From: a bacterium
GTDB lineage: Bacteria; Actinomycetota; Acidimicrobiia; Acidimicrobiales; CATQHL01
DNA: 33,972 bases
Assembly: GCA_028824415.1 (NCBI GenBank)
Contig: JAPPDX010000022.1
Coordinates: 1 to 33,972, forward strand
Direction: 5' to 3'
A model generated the notes under the pieces. The model was not told where the DNA came from and made no database searches. It saw only the letters and a program-made list of their open reading frames with translations. The translations under genes and the position numbers were made by a program. Below are positions 1-7,685 of the stretch, piece by piece (the stretch's first letter is position 1; each line of letters begins with the position of its first letter).

Positions 1-158
1 ACCCACTGCGCGAAGTAGGCGCCCAGCGTGATGGTCTCGGCGAAGGCCACGTTGATGACCTTGCTGAGGTTGTAGATCAGGGCCATCCCCATGGCCGCCA
101 GCACCAGCGGCGCCTGCTCGGTCAAGCCGATGATCACGGCCTTGGCGATGAAGTCCAA
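1..158 (-). CDS. Branched-chain amino acid ABC transporter permease, LivH-type (N-terminal fragment)
   Basis: About 52 N-terminal residues are present; the gene runs off the left edge. The hydrophobic start followed by ALIYNLSKVINVAFAE and TLGAYFAQW matches the first membrane segments of LivH-family inner-membrane permeases, which import branched-chain amino acids or related small carboxylates and amides. The start is taken as TTG at 158-156, because GAGGGA sits about eight bases upstream and no better start is in frame. It lies 65 bp downstream of the amidohydrolase gene on the same strand, so it is probably the next gene of that operon and may import its substrate. The family call rests on a short segment, and the substrate is unknown. 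Confidence 0.75.
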   Translation of the reverse strand, partial: MDFIAKAVIIGLTEQAPLVLAAMGMALIYNLSKVINVAFAETITLGAYFAQW

Positions 159-223
159 GGTAAGTCCCTCAGCAGTCCGCGGCCGCGGCCGTCACGGTCT
201 TCCCCTCTACCGCGGCCGGCCGA

Positions 224-1456
224 TTACATCCCCGCCATGGCGGGATCCTTGTGCCACTTGCCGTCCTTCATGATCCCGACCAGCTTGTCGTGGTCCTGAA
301 GAACGGTGATGTCGCTGGACGGATCTCCGTTGACGAGCAGGAGGTCCGCCAAGTAACCCGGCGCCACGCGTCCCAGCTCGTCGGATCGCCCGAAGATCTC
401 CCCTCCGAGGACCGTTGCGGCCCGGATCGTCTCCATCGGCGTGAAGTCCAGCAACTCCACGAAGTGCTGCAGGTCGCGGGCGTTGGTGCCATGCGGCGTC
501 CAGGCGAAGCCGTAGTCGCCGCCGGGCAGCACGCGCACGCCCCGCTTGTGGATCTCCTTGAGCCCGATGATCGAGTGCTCGAGTTCGTCCTTGTAGCCGA
601 CGGCCTCGGCCGCCTCCTGCGGGTAGCCGAAGTCGGCCGCCTCGTAGAGGGTCGCATACAGCCAGTGCAGCCCCGGCGCCACGAATATGTCGTCGCGGCG
701 CTCCTCCATCATGTCCGCCGCCTCGTCGTCGATGTAGCTGGCGTGGTAGATGATGTCGACGCCCTGGCGCAGGCACTGCTTGATGGAGTCGGTGCTGCGG
801 GCATGGGCCGCCACCTTCTTGCCGACCCGGTGGGCCTCGACGACCGCGGCGCGCACCTCCTCGTCGGTCATGTAGGTGTCCTTGGCCCAGACGCGCTCGG
901 TGATGGACTCGCCGGAGAGGATCAGCTTGATGTTGTCGACGCCCTGGCCGCACATCTCCCGCACGGCGCGGCTCATCTCCTCGGCGCCGGAGACCTCGCG
1001 CGTGATGCCGTAGACCAGCACGCCCGCGGGCGTGGCGAGCTCCTGACCGCAAGCCAGGTAGCGGGGCCCCGGGACCATGCCGGCGTCGATGGCGTCGCGG
1101 GCGGCGATGTCGATGCGCTCCTTGGCCGAGGCGGCGCCGACGCACATCGTGTAGCCGGAGTCGATCAGGATGCGCGCCGACTCGACCGCCACGATGGTGT
1201 GATCCTCCACCGGCATGCCCGCCAGGGCGTCGAGGCTGCCGCCGCTGTTCCAGGTGAAGTGCGTGTGGGCGTCGCACAGGCCCGACATGAGCGTCATGCC
1301 CCTGCCGTCGATCACCCGCTGGCCTTCCCGGGGCAAGGCCCCGCCCTCGGTGGCGATGTCGGCGATCCGGCCGTCGGCGACGCTCACCTCGCCTGCGGCC
1401 GGCCCCTCGGCGTTGCCGTCCAGGATGTTGATGTTCGTGAACAGGGTGTTGCTCAT
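224..1456 (-). CDS. Metal-dependent amidohydrolase, imidazolonepropionase-like
   Basis: A 410-residue cytoplasmic amidohydrolase of the imidazolonepropionase/prolidase-like group. The N-terminal beta-sandwich start (residues 1-55) is followed by the metal-binding HxH of DAHTHF (His64, His66), a likely bridging lysine in NIKLILSGE (Lys178), His218 in VAAHARS, His238 in IYHASYIDD and the catalytic Asp314 in LPGGDYGFAW. All metal-centre residues are therefore present. The start is ATG 1456-1454, preceded by a strong GGAGGGGGAG ribosome site; the frame stays open further upstream but that part overlaps the alpha/beta hydrolase gene and is not coding. It lies 74 bp downstream of that gene and just upstream of a LivH-type permease. 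The family hydrolyses cyclic amides, lactones or peptidic bonds; the actual substrate cannot be read from sequence. Confidence 0.9.
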   Translation of the reverse strand: MSNTLFTNINILDGNAEGPAAGEVSVADGRIADIATEGGALPREGQRVIDGRGMTLMSGLCDAHTHFTWNSGGSLDALAGMPVEDHTIVAVESARILIDSGYTMCVGAASAKERIDIAARDAIDAGMVPGPRYLACGQELATPAGVLVYGITREVSGAEEMSRAVREMCGQGVDNIKLILSGESITERVWAKDTYMTDEEVRAAVVEAHRVGKKVAAHARSTDSIKQCLRQGVDIIYHASYIDDEAADMMEERRDDIFVAPGLHWLYATLYEAADFGYPQEAAEAVGYKDELEHSIIGLKEIHKRGVRVLPGGDYGFAWTPHGTNARDLQHFVELLDFTPMETIRAATVLGGEIFGRSDELGRVAPGYLADLLLVNGDPSSDITVLQDHDKLVGIMKDGKWHKDPAMAGM

Positions 1457-1530
1457 GCTCCCCCTCCCTTGTCTTGATCCGTCTTGATCGGTTGTCGAGT
1501 TCTCGACGGCCGGCGCTCCGGTTGCGGAAC

Positions 1531-2322
1531 TCAGGCCGTCTTCAGGAAGTCCTCCAGGAGGTCGTTCACCTCGGCGGGGGCCTCCAGCGTGGTCCAGTGC
1601 CCGATGTCGTCGATGACCACGGCAGTGGCGTCGGCGAACTCCCCGGTGATGGCACCCAGCGCGTCCGGCGGGCAGACCATGTCCTCGGTGCCGGTGACGC
1701 CCAGCACCGGGCAGGTGACCCGCGAGATGTCCGGCGGGCTCGAGCCCCCGAGAGCCTCGCAGGCGGCCGCATAGCCCTCGGCGGATTGGCGCTGCAGTAG
1801 TTCCTTGATCATCGCCGAGACCACGGGCCGCTCGGCGCGGGTCTTCGCCGAGACGGCCCCCTGCGAGATGGCGCCGGCGACCGCGGCCATGCCCTGGGAC
1901 CGCACCAGCGCGGCGCGGTCGGCCTGGGCGCCGCGGGCGGCATCGGGCAGGTTGCGTACCGGGCCCAGGAAGGCGCTGGCCCGGATACGGTCGCCGGCGA
2001 TGGCCAGCACCTGCTGGGCCACCAGCGTGCCCATGGAGTGCGAGACCAGGGCGGCGCTGTCCAGTTCCAGATCGTTCATGAGCGCCACCACGTCGTCGGC
2101 CCAGTTCTCGATGGAGATGGGGCCGACCATGGGACTCATGCCGTGCCCGTTGAGGTCGAACGTCACGATGCGGTGGGTGTCCGCCAGCGCAGCGATCTGC
2201 GGCCCGTAGATGTTGCACGTGCCGCCGAGGCCGTGAATGCCCACCACGGCGGGGCCTTCGCCGGCCTCCTCGACCCAGACGTGCTTGTTTCCGAGGGCGC
2301 GAAAGCCTGTGGTCATGGTCAT
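1531..2322 (-). CDS. Alpha/beta hydrolase
   Basis: A 263-residue single-domain alpha/beta-fold hydrolase without a signal peptide. The oxyanion motif HGLGG is at residues 30-34, the nucleophile is Ser96 in SHSMG (the first Gly of the usual GxSxG is Ser), the acid is probably Asp214 in GTEDMV and the base His242 in GHWTTL. The start codon overlaps the stop of the upstream FAH-family gene in an ATGA junction (2322-2319), which indicates translational coupling and supports this start, although a second ATG lies two codons downstream. Its place between an FAH-family enzyme and an amidohydrolase suggests that it cleaves a C-C or ester bond in the same degradative route. Substrate unknown. Confidence 0.88.
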   Translation of the reverse strand: MTMTTGFRALGNKHVWVEEAGEGPAVVGIHGLGGTCNIYGPQIAALADTHRIVTFDLNGHGMSPMVGPISIENWADDVVALMNDLELDSAALVSHSMGTLVAQQVLAIAGDRIRASAFLGPVRNLPDAARGAQADRAALVRSQGMAAVAGAISQGAVSAKTRAERPVVSAMIKELLQRQSAEGYAAACEALGGSSPPDISRVTCPVLGVTGTEDMVCPPDALGAITGEFADATAVVIDDIGHWTTLEAPAEVNDLLEDFLKTA

Positions 2323-3194
2323 CCAATCCTGTTCGTGAGGGTTCCAATGGGTTCGATGGTTGCCGCCACCTCGTCGCCGGGCTTCAGGAAGCGCGGCGGG
2401 TCGAAGCCGATGCCCACGCCGGCGGGGGTACCGGTGGCGATGACGTCGCCGGGGACGAGGGTCATACCGGCCGACAGCTCACGTATGAGCGTCGGAACGT
2501 CGAAGATCAAGTCCGCGACGGGAGCCTTCTGGCGGAGCTCGCCATTGACGCGGCACTCCACGACGGTGTCGGCAAGATCGATCTCGTCCGCGGTCACCAC
2601 GGCGGGCCCTATGGGGCAGAACGTGTCGAGGCCCTTGCCCAGCAGCCACTGCCGGTGGGTCTGCTGGCGGTCCCGGGCGGTGACGTCGTTGACGATGGTG
2701 TAGCCGAAGACGTGGTCGAGGGCGTCGGAGAGGGCGATGTCTCGCCCGCCACGGCCGATGACGACCGCCAGCTCGGCCTCGTAGTCCAGCTTGGAGGTGA
2801 GGTTCGAGTGCGACTCGATCACGTCGCCGGGGCCGACGACCGAGGTGAAGGGCTTCGAGAAGACGATCGGCGCGGTGGGAATGACATCAGTGGGTGTCGC
2901 GGCGCCGGCAGAGGCATCGAACCCGCTCGTGGTGAACTCCAGCGCGTGCGCCCGGTAGTTCTTTCCGATGCAGAAGATGTTGCGCGGGAACGTGCCCATG
3001 GGCGCGAGCAACTGGGCGTCGGCCAGCGCGACCGGGTCGCCGAACTCCATGCCGGCCATGCCGAGCTCGCCGCTGATGATGGGGTGCAGGTCTCTGACGG
3101 AGTGGCCTCCCGCACTTGCGGGCATCAGGTAGCCATCCCTGCGCGCTGCAACCAAGGGTCCGGCGTCGCCACGGATCCGGCACCAGGCGGTCAT
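2319..3194 (-). CDS. Fumarylacetoacetate hydrolase (FAH) family protein
   Basis: A 291-residue FAH/MhpD-superfamily enzyme. The family N-terminal linker leads to RNIFCIGKNYRAHALE (residues 71-86). The divalent-metal ligands are Glu139 and Glu141 in YEAELAVVIG, with Asp170 in NDVTARD, and the C-terminal core contains GDVIATGTPAGVG. Members hydrolyse or isomerise 3-oxo/enol acids in aromatic and other ring-cleavage pathways, for example acylpyruvate hydrolysis or HHDD isomerisation; the exact reaction cannot be told from sequence. The start is ATG 3194 with AGGA nearby. It is the first gene of a minus-strand group, FAH - alpha/beta hydrolase - amidohydrolase - LivH permease, 302 bp downstream of a TetR gene. 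Confidence 0.9.
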   Translation of the reverse strand: MTAWCRIRGDAGPLVAARRDGYLMPASAGGHSVRDLHPIISGELGMAGMEFGDPVALADAQLLAPMGTFPRNIFCIGKNYRAHALEFTTSGFDASAGAATPTDVIPTAPIVFSKPFTSVVGPGDVIESHSNLTSKLDYEAELAVVIGRGGRDIALSDALDHVFGYTIVNDVTARDRQQTHRQWLLGKGLDTFCPIGPAVVTADEIDLADTVVECRVNGELRQKAPVADLIFDVPTLIRELSAGMTLVPGDVIATGTPAGVGIGFDPPRFLKPGDEVAATIEPIGTLTNRIG

Positions 3195-3496
3195 CGGTCG
3201 ATCCTGTCCCGCGCGCGGAGCGCGGCGGACGCCCGTCCCGGCGAAGCCGCTCCGGCACTATCGGCAGCAGAGATGAAGCGAGGTGCGATTGGACAACCCC
3301 CGACCGTTGCGGCATCAGTGACAACCATCACTCAAGAATAATCGAAGGGCATCGGCGCATTCCGAGGGTCGCCGTCAGCCTCGATCCCGCTGGCGCGGCG
3401 CACGCCGCACCAACCGCCTCAGAGCGCCGCTAAGCGCCCCTTCGGTTGACCTCCGCGATGGCTCGGGGGCTGGCGACACCCGGGGAGCTACCAGCC
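3195..3496. other. Intergenic region between tetR and the FAH operon
   Basis: About 300 bp without a credible gene. It should hold the promoter of the FAH operon. The only structures seen are a short inverted repeat near 3317-3335, listed separately, and a 7-bp stem (GGGCTGG at 3467-3473 with CCAGCCC at 3491-3497) just past the TetR stop. The stem could act as a weak terminator but lacks a T-run. Confidence 0.5.
3317..3335. promoter_or_regulatory. Possible TetR-family operator upstream of the FAH operon
   Basis: AGTGA (3317-3321) and TCACT (3328-3332) form a short inverted repeat, and the right side extends to TCACTCAA (3328-3335). The same 8-mer occurs at 4133-4140, in the inverted repeat at the start of tetR. 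It lies about 135 bp upstream of the FAH start codon, in the operon promoter region. Spacing differs from the tetR site, so the link is only suggestive. Confidence 0.3.
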
Positions 3497-4111
3497 CTAA
3501 GAGTTCAAGCCCCTGATCAGTCGCGCGAGCGACGTGGCCCACTCGTGCTCGGACGGCATGTGGCGATCGTCGCGCCCAGCAGACAACAGCAGGTGCGTAC
3601 CGATCCCGATTGCCTGGATCACCAGAGTCAGGGCGGTCGTGTTGAGCTCGGGATTGTAGAGTCCCTCCTCCTTGCCCCGCTCGACGAGGCGGTGCAACTG
3701 ATCAGCCTGCTCTCCGAGGAAGCGGTGCAGGCGCTCCTGCACCGCGGCATTGTTACGAGCGCTCCCGAATACGTGGACCAGTACGTCCTGCGTCGCATCG
3801 GAATTCAACAAGTCCGCGCCCCATGCAACCAAGAGGTCGACGACCGGGAACTCGCTGAGTTGCAAGTCCTTGATCCTCTGCTCCGGCAGGATCTCCTCGA
3901 GAATGCGATCGAGGGCGGCGGCCATCACTTCGCTCTTGCGGGGCCACCGTGCATAGACGGCGCCGGTCGTCACACCAGCCCGGCGCGCAATGTCACTGAC
4001 GACAGCCTTGTCATAGCCGTGCTCGACAAACTCCGCAGCAGCCGCCTCGAGCAGTCGTCGGGTGGTCTCGTCAACGCCGAGCCGGCCACGTGGTCTGGAA
4101 TATTCAGCCAT
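3497..4111 (-). CDS. TetR-family transcriptional regulator
   Basis: A 204-residue TetR/AcrR repressor. The N-terminal DNA-binding domain is recognisable: RRLLEAAAAEFVEHGYDKAV followed by the helix-turn-helix at about residues 36-55 with IARRAGVTTGAVYARWPRKS. The C-terminal ligand-binding domain is divergent, as usual in this family, so the inducer cannot be guessed. The start is ATG 4111 with AAGG upstream. An 8-bp inverted repeat spans the start codon and probably serves autoregulation; its half-site recurs upstream of the FAH operon. It lies 62 bp downstream of the GcvT-like gene on the same strand and could be partly co-transcribed with it. Confidence 0.92.
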   Translation of the reverse strand: MAEYSRPRGRLGVDETTRRLLEAAAAEFVEHGYDKAVVSDIARRAGVTTGAVYARWPRKSEVMAAALDRILEEILPEQRIKDLQLSEFPVVDLLVAWGADLLNSDATQDVLVHVFGSARNNAAVQERLHRFLGEQADQLHRLVERGKEEGLYNPELNTTALTLVIQAIGIGTHLLLSAGRDDRHMPSEHEWATSLARLIRGLNS

Positions 4112-4141
4112 TTGAGTGCCTTTTCGCCTAGCTCACTCAAA
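4111..4141. promoter_or_regulatory. Inverted repeat at tetR start, candidate autoregulatory operator
   Basis: TTTGAGTG at 4111-4118 and CACTCAAA at 4134-4141 are perfect reverse complements separated by 15 bp. The element overlaps the first base of the tetR start codon and its 5' leader, in an AT-richer pocket. TetR proteins bind symmetric sites of about this span and commonly repress themselves. Function is inferred. Confidence 0.45.
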
Positions 4142-4173
4142 CCGGCACGGAAATTACCACACGCCGCCCGGTG

Positions 4174-5403
4174 TCAAGGGCTTGGCGGTTCCACGATCCC
4201 GCAGCCCCGTTCCACTGCCGGACCGCTCCAGACGGCGCGGGGGAGCTGCTTCTGCTTGTCGAAGAACGGCAGGTTGTCCACGGTCGCCTCGTGCTGCACG
4301 CCGTCTCGGTCCCGCAGTAGCACCGTCTCGTGAATCCAGTCGCCGCCCGGCAGGGGCCGATCGAAGCGCACATAGCCGACACCGGCGTCCAGCGTGGGCG
4401 ACCAGGTTCCGATCGTCACGTGCCCCACCGGACCGTTGTCGAAGTACACACCCAGGCCGGCTTCGGGCGTCGCGGTGGCGCAGACCAGGCCGAACAGCAG
4501 TTGGGTGCGATCGGCGGTCTCAAGGGCGGCCCGGCCGATGAAGTCCTCCTTCTCGAGCCTGACGAACTGCCCCAGGCCGGCGCCGAATGGCGTGAGGTCC
4601 GGCTCGATGTCGGTGCCGTTGTCCAGGATCCCCGACTCGACGCGCCGGATGCCCATCGACGACGCCGAACTGAACTCCATACCGAAGGGCTCACCGCAGG
4701 CGAACAAACCGTCCCAGAGGGCGCCGTGGTCGGTCGGCTCGGGGCCGCTGTTGCAGTAGATCTCGATCCCGGCCTCCCCGGTCCAGCCGGTGCGGGAGAC
4801 CCACAACCTCTGCCCGCAGATGTCGAAGAAGCCGGCGTGGAAGTACCTGAAGTCGGCTGCCAACCCACCGCCGATCGCCGCATCCAGTACATCGAGGGAC
4901 CTGGGCCCCTGGATCTGCAGCACCCGCGAGTGGGGATCGGAGACCTCCGCGTCCAGCCCGAGGGCGTTCGCCTTGAGCCAACTCTCGAACTCGCCGTTCG
5001 CCTTGACGTACCAGAAGCGATCCTCTGCCAGGCGCATGATCACGCCGTCCATCAGCACGGTGCCGTCGAAGTTGCACGCGATGCCGTAGCGGGCCCGGCC
5101 CACCGAGAGCGTCTCGACTCGGCAGGCCAGGACTCGTTCGAGCAGCGCGGCGGCGTCGGGGCCAACGATCTCGAGCGGTTTCTCGGGCACGTCGTACAGC
5201 AGAACCCCGCGGCGCAATTTCCAGTAGTTGGCAACGGGATCCTCGCCAGGGGACATCTTCACTGGATACAGGCGATCGCAGTACAGGCAGAAGACCGTCT
5301 GATCGGTGACGTACCGGTCCGCGAACGGCGACTGTTCGATCCGGAACGAGTTCAGCGGGACAGTCTCGAACGACTCGACGTAGAAGTGTTGGCCACGCGC
5401 CAT
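4174..5403 (-). CDS. GcvT-family aminomethyltransferase (DmdA-like)
   Basis: A 409-residue folate-dependent GcvT-superfamily protein. Family features are WKLRRGVLLYDVPEK (residues 61-75), IVGPDAAALLERVLACRV (79-96), VLQIQGPRS (161-169) and the signature WVSRTGWTGEAGIEIYC (201-217). Such enzymes move a one-carbon group from glycine, dimethylglycine, sarcosine or DMSP to tetrahydrofolate. The length and N-terminal layout suit stand-alone demethylases such as DmdA rather than glycine-cleavage T protein, and no gcvH or gcvP is nearby. The start is ATG 5403 with GAGG six bases upstream; the open frame beyond it overlaps the neighbouring gene and is not used. It lies 74 bp downstream of the copper monooxygenase gene. 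The methyl donor is not determinable. Confidence 0.82.
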   Translation of the reverse strand: MARGQHFYVESFETVPLNSFRIEQSPFADRYVTDQTVFCLYCDRLYPVKMSPGEDPVANYWKLRRGVLLYDVPEKPLEIVGPDAAALLERVLACRVETLSVGRARYGIACNFDGTVLMDGVIMRLAEDRFWYVKANGEFESWLKANALGLDAEVSDPHSRVLQIQGPRSLDVLDAAIGGGLAADFRYFHAGFFDICGQRLWVSRTGWTGEAGIEIYCNSGPEPTDHGALWDGLFACGEPFGMEFSSASSMGIRRVESGILDNGTDIEPDLTPFGAGLGQFVRLEKEDFIGRAALETADRTQLLFGLVCATATPEAGLGVYFDNGPVGHVTIGTWSPTLDAGVGYVRFDRPLPGGDWIHETVLLRDRDGVQHEATVDNLPFFDKQKQLPRAVWSGPAVERGCGIVEPPSP

Positions 5404-5477
5404 GGGTGCCTCGATCGCCGGATGGGAAGCGGGCTCAGGGTAGCGGGGCGACCCGCGGCGCCGAACGGGCGAGCCGC

Positions 5478-7676
5478 TCAGCCGGGGATCACAAAGATGC
5501 TCGAGAAGCACATCTCGTCGACGGTGCCCTCGTTCCAGATGATGTAGCGAGGCTCGGGCATGTACTGGAGGGTCCGGTCCCACCAGCACTCGAAGCGCAC
5601 GATGTCGCCTCGCTCGATGCGGATGTCCTCCACCGGCTCGTAGTTGAGTTGCCATTCGAAATCCCACACCGGGATGTCGAGAAGGATCTGCTCTCGGGGG
5701 GTGTCGGGATGGATGGTCATGCGGTAGGCGGCGCCGAACTCGTGCATGTGGCCGAGCACCGTATGGATGGTGCCGGTGGCTCGGGCGGGCAGGTCGCAGG
5801 AACTGTGGCCGACGCTCCCGTCGAGGTCGTCGTAATCGTCGACCGTGCCCCCGCACTGGAACAACAGGAAGTCGGGGATTGCACGGGCGAACGGGTCGTA
5901 CTTCACGGCGATCTCATCGAGGACGTTGGTGCGCACGCACATGTTCACGTAGCCGTCGATCGTCTCGGCGCGCGCGGCAGCCACAGCCTCCTCCTGGGGC
6001 GTGCAGGGAATCTCGGCGGGTGTGATGTAGCTGTCACCGACTACCGCGATCATGCCGCCGGCCCGTTCCGCCGGCGTGGCCACGTCGAGGATGATCGCCG
6101 AGCCGTCGGGCGGCGTGTCGTGGTCGTAGTGATAGTGGATCTGGTTGACGATCATGTCCCCGGGCTCCAGGTACAGCCCGTACCCGTCGGGGTAGATCGT
6201 CGGAGACATGCCTGGCGCCCAACCCTGGACCATGGACACGCCGGCGGTGCTGAGGCCCGACAGACCGAAGCATGTCCAGCCCGGCTCGTCGGAGAGGCCC
6301 GCGGCTGCCTCGATCCGGTCCTCGGCCGCGATCCTCGCCGCAATCTCGCCGGCCGCGGCCGCCGGAACCCGGTAGACGATGGCGTGGTGGACCACCGGCA
6401 CCTGGTCGGGGCGGAACTCGAAGCCCTTCACCCAGGTACCGTCGCCCTCGGGGTCGGGGACCTCATGCACCTGGCAGCGGTAGTCATCGTTCTTGACCGG
6501 CTCGCCGTCGGGCGTCGAGTAGCCGGTGTAGAGGCCGTCGCGGGGCCCGATCCTCCGATCCTCCTCGATGGGGACGATGGCCTGGCCGCGGGCCACCAGC
6601 GGCGTGTCGGGTCTCACGTCCAGTCCGCCTCCCGCCTCGGCCCACGCGGCGATGGCGGCCTTCTCACCCTCTGTCAGGGACCAGTCGTGCGCGAAGTCGG
6701 GGCTGAGGTCCGAAGGCAACCAGGGCGGCATGAAGTCGATGGCGGTGACGAACGCGATGTCGCCGGCGATGGCGGCCGCGTCGCCGGCGGTGTCGAGGGC
6801 CAGGGTGGTCCAGCCCGGTCCGCCCGAGGAGTGGCAGCTGACACAGCGCGACTCCAGGATCGGCTGCACCGTGGCGGCGAACTCGCCGCTCGCGAACTCC
6901 GGCTCGGGGAGCCCGCGCTGTAGCCCCCCTGCGAGCTCGGTACCGAGTTCCACCCGCTCGGCCACCAACTCGAAGGTGAGGATCACCTCGTCGGAGGTTT
7001 GGACGAGGCGGGCGATGTTGATGGGGCCAACCCCGTAGCTGCTGCCGAGCACGGTCGTCGACATCGTGGCGGTGAGGATCTCGGGGGTGACGTTGACGGT
7101 TCCGGCGAAGGTCTCGGTGCGAGTGGTCTCCTTGACGGTGAGTTCGCCCGTGATGGCGATCTCATAGGCGGCGCCGTCGGCGAACTCCACGTCCAGCCCT
7201 TCGATAGACGAGGGGGCGAACCGCACGAACGGCCAGTGGCTGGACTCCAGGAAGTCATGGCGGATGCGCTTGTCCCGCAGGGTCGAGTCGGACTCGAACA
7301 TCTCGACGTTCACCACGATCTCCCCGACCCGGCTCAGGGCGGGATCGGCAAGGTTCACCAGGATCTCGCCTGCCATCACCGTCGTGGTTCCGACGGTGGT
7401 GCGGGACACCCCGCCCAGGCGCTCGGAGACGTGGTAGCTGGCCCGGGAACCACCTCCGGGCAGGATGCGGTACAGCCGCTCGGTCTCCAAATCGAGTTCC
7501 TCGCCGTCCTCGATGTCCACGACCGGAGGAGCCGATACCTGGCTCCGGCTCGCCGGGCGATCGTCGTCAGCAACCGTCCAGAGCCACTGGTCCCGGGTGA
7601 GGAACGCCGTGATCCCGACAACCACCACGACGAGGGCCACGGCACCGCCGGCACCGAGCCATCGCCACCGAAACAC
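5478..7676 (-). CDS. Membrane-anchored YceI - heme c - PHM-like copper monooxygenase fusion
   Basis: A 732-residue exported protein with three parts. An N-terminal anchor (residues 8-27) is followed by a YceI-like lipocalin-type domain (about 68-245), then a c-type heme motif C278-V-S-C281-H282 with MPPW near 316 as possible distal ligand, then a copper type II ascorbate-dependent monooxygenase-like domain (about 370-732). In the last part all expected copper ligands are visible: His430-His431 and His514 for one site; His643 and His645 in GHMHEFG plus Met722 in DEMCFS for the other, as in peptidylglycine hydroxylating and dopamine beta-monooxygenases. The heme may feed electrons to copper. 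The start is GTG 7676, 9 bp after the aldo/keto reductase stop, with a weak ribosome site. The substrate is unknown; the YceI part may bind an isoprenoid-like lipid. Confidence 0.85.
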   Translation of the reverse strand: MFRWRWLGAGGAVALVVVVVGITAFLTRDQWLWTVADDDRPASRSQVSAPPVVDIEDGEELDLETERLYRILPGGGSRASYHVSERLGGVSRTTVGTTTVMAGEILVNLADPALSRVGEIVVNVEMFESDSTLRDKRIRHDFLESSHWPFVRFAPSSIEGLDVEFADGAAYEIAITGELTVKETTRTETFAGTVNVTPEILTATMSTTVLGSSYGVGPINIARLVQTSDEVILTFELVAERVELGTELAGGLQRGLPEPEFASGEFAATVQPILESRCVSCHSSGGPGWTTLALDTAGDAAAIAGDIAFVTAIDFMPPWLPSDLSPDFAHDWSLTEGEKAAIAAWAEAGGGLDVRPDTPLVARGQAIVPIEEDRRIGPRDGLYTGYSTPDGEPVKNDDYRCQVHEVPDPEGDGTWVKGFEFRPDQVPVVHHAIVYRVPAAAAGEIAARIAAEDRIEAAAGLSDEPGWTCFGLSGLSTAGVSMVQGWAPGMSPTIYPDGYGLYLEPGDMIVNQIHYHYDHDTPPDGSAIILDVATPAERAGGMIAVVGDSYITPAEIPCTPQEEAVAAARAETIDGYVNMCVRTNVLDEIAVKYDPFARAIPDFLLFQCGGTVDDYDDLDGSVGHSSCDLPARATGTIHTVLGHMHEFGAAYRMTIHPDTPREQILLDIPVWDFEWQLNYEPVEDIRIERGDIVRFECWWDRTLQYMPEPRYIIWNEGTVDEMCFSSIFVIPG

Positions 7677-7685
7677 GTCTTCGGC

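Noticed and set aside
224-2347. A single 707-codon frame covering the amidohydrolase and the alpha/beta hydrolase region
   Set aside because: Only the last 410 residues show the family; the first part is a shadow of the alpha/beta hydrolase in another frame, and a strong ribosome site marks ATG 1456.
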